In this document: positions 37,483-44,416 of the stretch, piece by piece
Numbering within the stretch: position 1 is the first letter of the stretch
How the letters are laid out: each line of letters opens with the position of its first letter
Assembly (NCBI RefSeq): GCF_900112225.1
Contig: NZ_FOLD01000018.1
Span: 49,376 to 113,375, forward strand
Direction: 5' to 3'
DNA: 64,000 nucleotides
Source of the DNA: Massilia yuzhufengensis
Lineage (GTDB): Bacteria; Pseudomonadota; Gammaproteobacteria; Burkholderiales; Burkholderiaceae_D
Notes under the pieces: generated by a model
Database searches by the model: none
Told to the model about the DNA's origin: nothing
Seen by the model: only the letters and a program-made list of their open reading frames with translations
Translations under genes and position numbers: made by a program

Positions 37483-38850
37483 TTAGCGCATGCCAGGCAT
37501 CATGCCTTTCATCCCGCGCATCATCTTCATCAGGCCGCCGCCCTTGAGCTTTTTCATCATGGTCTGCATCTGGTCGTACTGGTTCAGCATGCGGTTCACT
37601 TCCTGGACTTGCACGCCGGCGCCGGCTGCGATGCGGCGCTTGCGGTTGGCCTTGATCAGGTCGGGCTTGGCGCGCTCGCCCGGGGTCATGGAGTCGATGA
37701 TGCCGACCATGCGCCGCACCTGCTTCTCGGCTTGGTCCATGTTGGCGCCGGCTGCGGCCTGCTGGAACTGGGCCGGGAGTTTGTCGAGCAGGCCCGACAT
37801 GCCACCCATTTTCTTCATCTGCGTCAGCTGCGCCTTGAAGTCGTTCATGTCGAAGCGGCCGCCGCTCTTGATCTTGTTGGCCAGTTCGGTCGCGGCTTCG
37901 GCGTCGACGCCCTTGCGCGCTTCTTCCACCAGCGCCAGGATGTCGCCCATGCCCAGCACGCGGTTGGCCATGCGGCTTGGGTCGAAGGCTTCCAGGCCAT
38001 CGAGTTTTTCGGACACGCCGGCAAACTTGATCGGTTTACCGGTCACGTGGCGCACCGACAGGGCGGCGCCGCCGCGCGAATCGCCATCGAGCTTGGTCAG
38101 CACGATGCCGGTCAGCGGCAGCGCGTCGTTGAAGGCCTTGGCGGTGTTGATCGCATCCTGGCCCAGCATGGCGTCGACCACGAACAGGGTTTCCACCGGA
38201 TTGACGGCGGCGTGCACCGCGGCGATCTCTTGCATCATCGCTTCGTCGATGCCGAGGCGGCCGGCGGTGTCGATGATCAGGACATCGTGGTAGTGCTTCT
38301 TGGCCCAGTCGAGCGCGGCAAGCGCGATGTCGACCGGCTTGTCGGTGGCGGAAGACGGGAAGAAATCGGCGCCGACCTGCTTGGTCACCGACTCCAGCTG
38401 CGCGATCGCGGCGGGGCGGTAGACGTCGGCCGAGACGGTGAGGACCTTCTTCTTCTTTTGTTCCTTGAGGTACTTGGCGAGCTTGCCGGTGGTGGTGGTC
38501 TTACCCACACCCTGCAGGCCGGCCATCAGGATGATCGCCGGCGGCTGCTGGGCGAAGGACAGCTGCGAGGCTTCGGGACCGAGGTCGGCGCCCATCAGGG
38601 CGGCCAGCTCGCGCTGCACCACGCCGACCAGGGCCTGGCCCGGGCTGAGCGAGCCGATGACTTCTTCGCCGAGCGCTTTCTCTTTGACTTTGGCGATGAA
38701 TTCGCGCACCGCCGGCAGGGCCACGTCGGCCTCGAGCAGGGCCATGCGCACTTCGCGCAGCATCTCGGCGGTGTTCGCCTCCGTGAGGCGCGCCTCGCCG
38801 CGCATCGTCTTGACGACCTTGGCTAGGCGTTGGGTAAGGTTATCTAGCAT
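37483..38850 (-). CDS. ffh: Signal recognition particle GTPase Ffh
   Basis: Binds 4.5S RNA and signal sequences of nascent inner-membrane proteins and delivers them to FtsY. The 455 residues match the family. The N domain is followed by the G domain with G1 GLQGVGKTTTTGKLA, G3 IIDTAGRLG and G4 LTKLDGDSRGG. The methionine-rich M domain is at the C-terminus, ending in MMKKLKGGGLMKMMRGMKGM. It is divergent from the ccsA-like gene, as in related genomes, but here an IS110 remnant and repeats separate them. Confidence 0.96.
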   Translation of the reverse strand: MLDNLTQRLAKVVKTMRGEARLTEANTAEMLREVRMALLEADVALPAVREFIAKVKEKALGEEVIGSLSPGQALVGVVQRELAALMGADLGPEASQLSFAQQPPAIILMAGLQGVGKTTTTGKLAKYLKEQKKKKVLTVSADVYRPAAIAQLESVTKQVGADFFPSSATDKPVDIALAALDWAKKHYHDVLIIDTAGRLGIDEAMMQEIAAVHAAVNPVETLFVVDAMLGQDAINTAKAFNDALPLTGIVLTKLDGDSRGGAALSVRHVTGKPIKFAGVSEKLDGLEAFDPSRMANRVLGMGDILALVEEARKGVDAEAATELANKIKSGGRFDMNDFKAQLTQMKKMGGMSGLLDKLPAQFQQAAAGANMDQAEKQVRRMVGIIDSMTPGERAKPDLIKANRKRRIAAGAGVQVQEVNRMLNQYDQMQTMMKKLKGGGLMKMMRGMKGMMPGMR

Positions 38851-39025
38851 GTTCTACCTGACTATGAATACGACGGCATTCGGAAAACCGCCATTTTACC
38901 TTGCGCAAGCCGCCGAGTTCGACCGCAGCAACGATATAGCGCAATTTTTCATCAACGGTGATGTGTTCGATCATATGGAAACCTTGCCGTCTTTGACACG
39001 CCTCACGTGCCTATAGCCCATTTCC

Positions 39026-39250
39026 CTACGGACTTTTCCAATAAATGCCCGTGCTTTCCATGACCACTTCCTCCGGGTCAAGGGCGGCGGCCCACTTAGC
39101 CAACTCACGTCGATCACGTTTAAATCCGCCGAACTGCCGTTGTTCGACTCGGCTAGAACCATCAGGCATTTCTAGCAAGGCACAAGCCGTGATCTGGGCT
39201 TGGTGGATATCCAGCCCGATTACACGCTTGTAAATCGTCACCAGTTCCAT
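39026..39250 (-). pseudogene. Truncated IS110-family transposase (N-terminal fragment)
   Basis: The frame starts at 39250 behind GGGAGGAG and encodes 74 residues. It has the N-terminal signature of IS110 transposases: VIGLDIHQAQITAC with the first catalytic aspartate, and VVMESTGIYW with the glutamate of the DEDD set. It ends at a stop after WKSP, whereas full-length members have more than 300 residues. No downstream catalytic core or C-terminal serine region remains in any frame before ffh. It is a dead remnant. Confidence 0.85.
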
Positions 39251-39501
39251 CACTCCTCCCATTGAGATAAACTCAAAAATGGAAGGTGCGGGTGCCGGGA
39301 CTGAAGATGCCTGGAGGCGACAAGTCGCCAACGGCCAATTTAGCGTACGCCCTCGGGAGTGCAATTCTGGGTGCGAGTCAGCCCGGCGGGTCACGTTGGG
39401 TACGGGGTGCATGCCCGCCAAAGTTTAGTAACGACCTCTACCCGTTACCTTCCACCCTCACGTTTCTTTCATCTTCAAGGGTGACGCCAGCGTCATGATC
39501 G

Positions 39502-39665
39502 TTGGGCGGAACAATGCCGGTGGCATTGTTCCCGCCTTCGCGGGAACGACGTGCATATATACGTGGCCAGAATATTTGTAGCGCCTATTTGTACAGTTAA
39601 TCTAAAGACCGTCGTACGCGCCACTGGCGCCTACGGCTTCCCGCGCAGGCGGGAACCCAAGTTTG
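39502..39665. repeat. Extragenic palindromic repeats, family A, two copies with nested hairpins
   Basis: The reverse copy (39502-39552) carries the inserted hairpin AACAATGCC GGT GGCATTGTT next to stem CCCGC / GCGGG. The forward copy (39606-39665) carries the other insert, GTACGCGCC ACT GGCGCCTAC. Both lie beside the IS110 remnant. Confidence 0.85.
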
Positions 39666-39746
39666 TATGCGCAGCCCATACAGCACGCTTTGACCGGCAA
39701 CGCAGAGCCCCGCCACCGCCCCAACCCGATGGTGTAGACTCCTGCT

Positions 39747-40550
39747 ATGCAGAACTCCCTCTTCCTCGCCGCGGCCTTGCTGTACGCGGTGTGCGCCCTG
39801 CTGCCGTCGCGCCGGGGTGCGCTCGTTTCCGGCGTCACCGCCGTGGCCTGGGCGGCGCATGGCGCGGCGCTTGGGCTCGACGTCGTCACGCCCGGCGGCC
39901 TGCGGGTCGGCTTCGCCATCATGCTGTCCTCGGCCCTGTGGGTCTCGGTCGCCGCCTACTGGCTGGAAAACCGCAACTTCGCCCTCGACGGCATGCGCCG
40001 GCTGGTGATGCCCTGCGCCTTCGTGGCCTGCCTGCTGCCGCTGGTGTTCCCCGGCAGCCTGCTGCCGGTGGCCAGCCAGTCGCCCGCCTTCGGCTGGCAC
40101 GTGGCGGTGGCGGTGCTGGCCTACAGCACGCTCACCATCGCCGCCTTCCACGCGGTGCTGATGGCGCTGCAGGAAGCGCGGCTGCACACGCGCGGCGCCA
40201 ACGGCGGCTGGCTCGGCAGTGCGCTGGACCAGCTGCCGGCCTTGCTGACCATGGAAAAGCTGCTGTTCCGCGTCATCTGGATCGGCTTCATCCTGCTGAG
40301 CCTGACCGTGCTGTCCGGCGTGGTGTTTTCCGAGCAGCTGTTCGGCAGCGCGCTGCGACTGGACCACAAGAGCGTGTTCGCGCTGCTGTCCTGGCTCCTG
40401 TTCGCCGCGCTGCTGGCCGGCCGGCGCTGGCAGGGCTGGCGCGGAAAAACCGCGCTGCGCTTCACGCTGGCCGGCTTCGCCACCTTGGCGCTGGCCTATG
40501 TCGGCAGCCGCTTCGTGCTCGAAGTGGTGCTGCACCGGGGGCTCGCATGA
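39747..40550 (+). CDS. CcsA/YpjD-like cytochrome c assembly membrane protein
   Basis: A 267-residue inner-membrane protein with about eight predicted helices. It belongs to the CcsA/CcmC superfamily of heme-handling proteins. The conserved histidine in AFGWHVAVAVLAYSTLTIAA and the later LDHKSVFALLSWLLFA segment fit the YpjD-like subgroup located next to ffh in many proteobacteria. The role is not proven; assembly of c-type cytochromes is the usual assumption. The stop overlaps the start of the next gene by four bases (ATGA). Confidence 0.88.
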   Translation: MQNSLFLAAALLYAVCALLPSRRGALVSGVTAVAWAAHGAALGLDVVTPGGLRVGFAIMLSSALWVSVAAYWLENRNFALDGMRRLVMPCAFVACLLPLVFPGSLLPVASQSPAFGWHVAVAVLAYSTLTIAAFHAVLMALQEARLHTRGANGGWLGSALDQLPALLTMEKLLFRVIWIGFILLSLTVLSGVVFSEQLFGSALRLDHKSVFALLSWLLFAALLAGRRWQGWRGKTALRFTLAGFATLALAYVGSRFVLEVVLHRGLA

Positions 40551-40804
40551 GCCGCATCCTGTTCTGGATCCTGCTCATCGCACTGGTCGGTTTCGCCATC
40601 CGCGCCAAGCTGAAGGCGGCCAGCGCGCGCCAGCGGGAGGCCATGCGCCAGCAGCAGCGCCAGGCGCCGCCGGAACCGGTCGCCGCCATCGAAGACATGG
40701 CCCAGTGCGCCCACTGCGGCATCCACTTCCCGGCCTCCGAGGCGGTGCGCGCAGACGGCCACGACTACTGCTCGCCGGGCCACGTGCGCCTGCCGCCGCG
40801 GTAA
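40547..40804 (+). CDS. PP0621-like small zinc-ribbon protein
   Basis: An 85-residue protein. Residues 3-19 form one membrane helix (RILFWILLIALVGFAIRAK). The C-terminal part has CAHCGIHFP and, later, HDYCSPGH, so a four-ligand zinc knuckle is likely. The start overlaps the ccsA-like stop by four bases and the pilS start lies eight bases downstream, so all four genes here form one operon. It is conserved upstream of pilS in many betaproteobacteria, with no known function. Confidence 0.85.
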   Translation: MSRILFWILLIALVGFAIRAKLKAASARQREAMRQQQRQAPPEPVAAIEDMAQCAHCGIHFPASEAVRADGHDYCSPGHVRLPPR

Positions 40805-40812
40805 GCCGGCCG

Positions 40813-42489
40813 ATGCCGCCCCGGCCGGTGCTGTCCCGCGAAGCGCGCGCGACCCTGTGGCGCTCGCTCCAGACCTTCACCATCACCCGCATCGTCATCG
40901 CGCTGGTGCTGCTGCTCTACCTGGGCGTGAGCGTCACCAATGGCGCCGCGCGCACCGATGTCGTCAACACCAAGGCCTGCGCCTTTTACCTGGCCGCCGC
41001 GCTGCTGTTCGCCGCGCTCGGCACCTGGTGGCGCCGGCGCTTCGCCGTGCAGCTCGGATGCCAGCTCGCGGTCGACCTGGCGGTGATCTCGCTGCTCTAC
41101 CTGGAAGCGGCCGGCATGCGCAGCGGGCTGGCGATCCTGTACCTGTTCCCGCTGGCCGGTTCCGCCATCCTCGCGCCGCTGACGCTGGCGCTGTTCTCGG
41201 CCTCGGTCGCCACCCTGTTCCTGCTCGCCGAAAGCACCTGGCAGGTGATCATGCTGGAGCGCCAGCCGCCGCTGATGCAGGCCGGCCTGTACGGCGCCGC
41301 CTTCTTCGCGGTGGTGCTGGTGCTCAACCGCCTGGCGGCGCGCCTGATCAAGCAGGAAGAACTGGCCGCCCAGCGCGGCACCGATCTGCGGGTGCAGCAG
41401 ATGATCAACCAGATCGTCATCGCCGATGTCGGCGACGGCATCCTGGTGGTGGGCGACGACAGCGCGGTCTTCACCGGCAACCCGGCGGCGCGGCGCATGC
41501 TGGGCCTGGAAGGCGACGCCTCGGGCTTCAAGCTGGGCGAGGCCCCGGACATGGAGCCGGTGGCGCAAGCCTTCAGCGCCTGGCTGCGCGCCCCGCTCGA
41601 GGGCGCAGCCTTCGTTACCGTCAAGCCCTACCGCGAAGACGCAGGTCCGCTGCGCGGCCGGCGCGACCAGCCGGCCCACCTGAAGCTGCGCTTCGCGCGG
41701 GTCGACACCGCCGGCGTGGCGCTGGGCCGCAGCGTGGTGTTCATGCAGGACGTCAGCGCCATCGAAAACCAGGCGCAGCAGCTCAAGCTGGCCTCGATGG
41801 GGCGCCTGACGGCCAGCATCGCGCACGAGGTGCGCAACCCGCTGTCGGCCATCGGCCACGCCACCGCGCTGCTGGCCGAAGACCTGCACGGGCCGGCCGA
41901 GCTGCGCCTGCTGAAGATCGTGGGCGACAACGTCGCGCGCGTGAACCGCATGGTCGAGGACATCCTGCAGCTCTCGCGCAAGGTGCAGCCCAACGGCGAG
42001 CCGCTGCTGCTGGCGCCCTTCCTGGCCGAGCTGAAGGCGGAATTTTGCGAAACCCACGGATTGGCCGATGATATAGTCTATATCGGCGATGCCGGGCAGA
42101 GCGCGGTGCGCTTCGACCCGCTGCACCTGCATGAAGTGCTGCTCAACCTGCTGGGCAACGCGATCCGCTACGCCAGCCGGGAACCGGCCAGCATCCGCAT
42201 CTTCCCGGCGCGCGACGCCGCCGGCCGCACCGAGCTGCACGTGCAGGACGACGGCCCCGGCATCACGCCCGAAGTGCGCGCCCACCTGTTTGAGCCCTTC
42301 TACACCACCTCGAGCAAGGGCACGGGCCTGGGCCTGTACCTGGCGCGCGAGCTGTGCCTGAACAACGATGCGAAGCTCGACTACGAATACCGCTTCGACG
42401 CCGCGGCCATGGGGCCGCGCAGGGCGAGCGGGCGCTTCGTGATCAGCTTTGCCAGCCGGCCGCAGCCGGGCGAGCGCGAGCCCGCCTAA
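40813..42489 (+). CDS. pilS: Sensor histidine kinase PilS
   Basis: A 558-residue membrane kinase. The first 175 residues hold about six transmembrane helices, then a PAS-like region (DVGDGILVVGDDSAVFTGNP). The phospho-accepting histidine is H338 in SIAHEVRNPLSAIG. The ATP-binding domain has LLNLLGNAIRYA (N box), VQDDGPGI (G1) and TSSKGTGLGLYLA (G2). In Pseudomonas PilS controls the pilin gene pilA through PilR and sigma-54; the same pairing is seen here with the response regulator 21 bases downstream. Confidence 0.92.
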   Translation: MPPRPVLSREARATLWRSLQTFTITRIVIALVLLLYLGVSVTNGAARTDVVNTKACAFYLAAALLFAALGTWWRRRFAVQLGCQLAVDLAVISLLYLEAAGMRSGLAILYLFPLAGSAILAPLTLALFSASVATLFLLAESTWQVIMLERQPPLMQAGLYGAAFFAVVLVLNRLAARLIKQEELAAQRGTDLRVQQMINQIVIADVGDGILVVGDDSAVFTGNPAARRMLGLEGDASGFKLGEAPDMEPVAQAFSAWLRAPLEGAAFVTVKPYREDAGPLRGRRDQPAHLKLRFARVDTAGVALGRSVVFMQDVSAIENQAQQLKLASMGRLTASIAHEVRNPLSAIGHATALLAEDLHGPAELRLLKIVGDNVARVNRMVEDILQLSRKVQPNGEPLLLAPFLAELKAEFCETHGLADDIVYIGDAGQSAVRFDPLHLHEVLLNLLGNAIRYASREPASIRIFPARDAAGRTELHVQDDGPGITPEVRAHLFEPFYTTSSKGTGLGLYLARELCLNNDAKLDYEYRFDAAAMGPRRASGRFVISFASRPQPGEREPA

Positions 42490-42510
42490 TATATAGAGAT
42501 AGAGAACACC

Positions 42511-43944
42511 ATGACCGCACCCCGCATCCTCGTGGTCGATGACGAAGCCGACCTGCGCGAACTGCTCGAGATCACCCTGCTCAAGATGGGGCTGGACGTC
42601 GACAGCGCCGCCACGCTGCGCCAGGCGCGCACCCTGGTCGAGGAGCACGACTACGCGCTGATCCTGACCGACATGCGCCTGCCCGATGGCCTGGGGCTGG
42701 AACTGGTGCGCGAAGTGGCGGCCGCCACCAGCAATGGCAAGAGCACGCCGATCGCCGTCATCACCGCCTACGGCAGCGCCGACAACGCGGTGGTGGCGCT
42801 CAAGGCGGGGGCCTTCGACTACATCTCCAAGCCGGTGGCGCTGGACGCGCTGCGCGTGATGGTGCGCTCGGCGCTGCGCCTGCTCGATGCCGCGCCCGCG
42901 CAGCCCGGCGGCGCGGCGCCCGGCTCGCGCATGATCGGCGCATCGAGCGCGATGGCCGCGCTGCGCGCCCAGATCGGCCGGCTGGCGCGCTCGAACGCGC
43001 CGATCTCGATCACCGGCGAATCGGGCAGCGGCAAGGAACTCGCGGCCCGTGAAATCCACGCCCAGAGCTCGCGCGCGGCCAAGCCCTTCGTCGCGGTGAA
43101 CTGCGGGGCGATCCCCGAAACCCTGATGGAGGCCGAGTTCTTCGGCTACCGCAAGGGCGCCTTCACCGGAGCATCGGAAGAACGCGACGGCTTCTTCCAG
43201 GCCGCCAACGGCGGCACCCTGATGCTCGACGAGGTGGCCGACCTGCCGCTGGCGATGCAGGTCAAGCTGCTGCGCGCGATCCAGGAACGGCGCGTGCGCA
43301 AGATCGGCGCCACGCTCGAGGAACCGGTGGACGTGCGCATCATCAGCGCCACCCACCAGGACCTGGCCAGGTGCGTGGAGCAGGGCAGGTTCAGGCAGGA
43401 TCTGTTTTATAGGCTGAACGTGATCGAGCTGTCGCTGCCGCCGCTGCGCGAGCGCATCGACGACCTGCCGCCGCTGGTGGACGCGATCCTGGCGCGGCTG
43501 GCCGGCCCAGGCCAGGCCGCCTTGGCGCCGGGCGTGCTGGACACGCTGCGGGCGTATTCCTTCCCGGGCAATATCCGCGAACTGGAAAACGTGCTGGAAC
43601 GGGCGCTCGCGTTTGCCAACGACGGCGTGATCGAAGTAGGCGACCTGTCGCTCAAGGCGGCGCGGCCGGGGGAGGGAGCGGCGCCGGCGCCGGCGCCCGT
43701 GCCGGTCGCGGAACCGGAACCGGCGCCCGTGCCGGCCGAGGCGGCGCCGGCGCCGGCGCCGGACGCGCTGCCGAGCAACCTGCCCGAGTACCTGAGCCAG
43801 GTGGAGCGCGACATCATCGGGCGCGCCCTGCAGCAGACCCAGTTCAACCGCACCCAGGCCGCGGCCCTGCTCGGGATCAGCGTGCGCCAGCTGCGCTACC
43901 AGATGCAGAAGCTGGAGATCAGCGCGCCGGACGACAATCCGTAA
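42511..43944 (+). CDS. pilR: Sigma-54-dependent response regulator PilR
   Basis: A 477-residue NtrC-type activator. The receiver has D54 as phospho-acceptor in ILTDMRLPDG and K107 in ISKPVA. The AAA+ domain has Walker A GESGSGKE (169-176) and the sigma-54 contact GAFTGA (216-221). The Fis-type helix-turn-helix is at the C-terminus (FNRTQAAALLGISVRQLRY). Between them is an unusual linker of 27 residues, only Ala, Pro, Val and Glu (391-417). It is last in the ccsA-like / PP0621-like / pilS / pilR operon. Confidence 0.94.
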   Translation: MTAPRILVVDDEADLRELLEITLLKMGLDVDSAATLRQARTLVEEHDYALILTDMRLPDGLGLELVREVAAATSNGKSTPIAVITAYGSADNAVVALKAGAFDYISKPVALDALRVMVRSALRLLDAAPAQPGGAAPGSRMIGASSAMAALRAQIGRLARSNAPISITGESGSGKELAAREIHAQSSRAAKPFVAVNCGAIPETLMEAEFFGYRKGAFTGASEERDGFFQAANGGTLMLDEVADLPLAMQVKLLRAIQERRVRKIGATLEEPVDVRIISATHQDLARCVEQGRFRQDLFYRLNVIELSLPPLRERIDDLPPLVDAILARLAGPGQAALAPGVLDTLRAYSFPGNIRELENVLERALAFANDGVIEVGDLSLKAARPGEGAAPAPAPVPVAEPEPAPVPAEAAPAPAPDALPSNLPEYLSQVERDIIGRALQQTQFNRTQAAALLGISVRQLRYQMQKLEISAPDDNP

Positions 43945-44150
43945 CCGGGAAAAGTCGACGTCGGCGTGTTGTCTTTTCGCCAGTGCAAAATGCACAAGAA
44001 CGATGCGCCGCGCATCGCGCTGATGAGACTTTACGCAGCCTACCGATTAAGGTTAGCGCTCGCTCACCGCATACTGCCCGCCGTTCTGGCCACACCGCCT
44101 TGTCAACCCCGCGCGCCAAAAAAAACCGAAAAAATTGAGAAGTTATTCAC

Positions 44151-44179
44151 TTGCCGTGACCTGGGTCAGGTACTACAAT
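44151..44179 (+). promoter_or_regulatory. Probable sigma-70 promoter of nrdAB
   Basis: TTGCCG (44151-44156) and TACAAT (44174-44179) with a 17-base spacer. The -10 element lies inside the first NrdR-like box. Transcription would start near 44186. Confidence 0.6.
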
Positions 44180-44214
44180 TAGTCCAATATCAACGTCGAA
44201 CACTAGATGTAGTG
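44170..44214. promoter_or_regulatory. Tandem NrdR boxes upstream of nrdA
   Basis: Box 1 is GTACTACAATTAGTCC (44170-44185) and box 2 is AACACTAGATGTAGTG (44199-44214). The centres are 30 bases apart, about three helix turns, as is typical of NrdR site pairs before ribonucleotide reductase genes. Bound NrdR would cover the -10 region. Confidence 0.7.
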
Positions 44215-44416
44215 GTAGTGGACTTAAAGCAAGTAGCTCAGTCCCGACATGAGGCTTGCAGCGCAAGCGACTGATTCAACAGCGATTTATCACCCTGCAT
44301 ATCTGGTGCCAGCAAGGCGTTCCGGCTGGCGGGGTATCGCTTTGCTATGAATTCCGTAGGACTTCGGTCCTGGTAACAAACAAATGGCGGCAGCACCTGC
44401 CCACCCTGGAGGCTCA

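Larger units (their letters stand above)
43945..44416 (+). other. Long intergenic region before nrdA: promoter, NrdR boxes and structured leader
   Basis: No coding sequence is credible in these 472 bases. It holds an AT-rich tract (44117-44150), a promoter, two NrdR-like boxes, and then a leader of about 230 bases. The leader contains three hairpins: GCTTGC AGC GCAAGC (44254-44268), GCCAGC / GCTGGC (near 44308-44331) and AGGAC TTCG GTCCT with a UUCG tetraloop (44358-44371). Confidence 0.6.

Noticed and set aside
38971..39162. 63-codon frame overlapping the IS110 remnant
   Set aside because: It is the same transposase DNA read in another frame; the recognisable motifs are in the 39250-39026 frame.
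44220..44290. Possible tRNA in the nrdA leader
   Set aside because: The hairpin GCTTGC/GCAAGC is present, but there is no acceptor stem, T-loop GTTCRA or cloverleaf layout.
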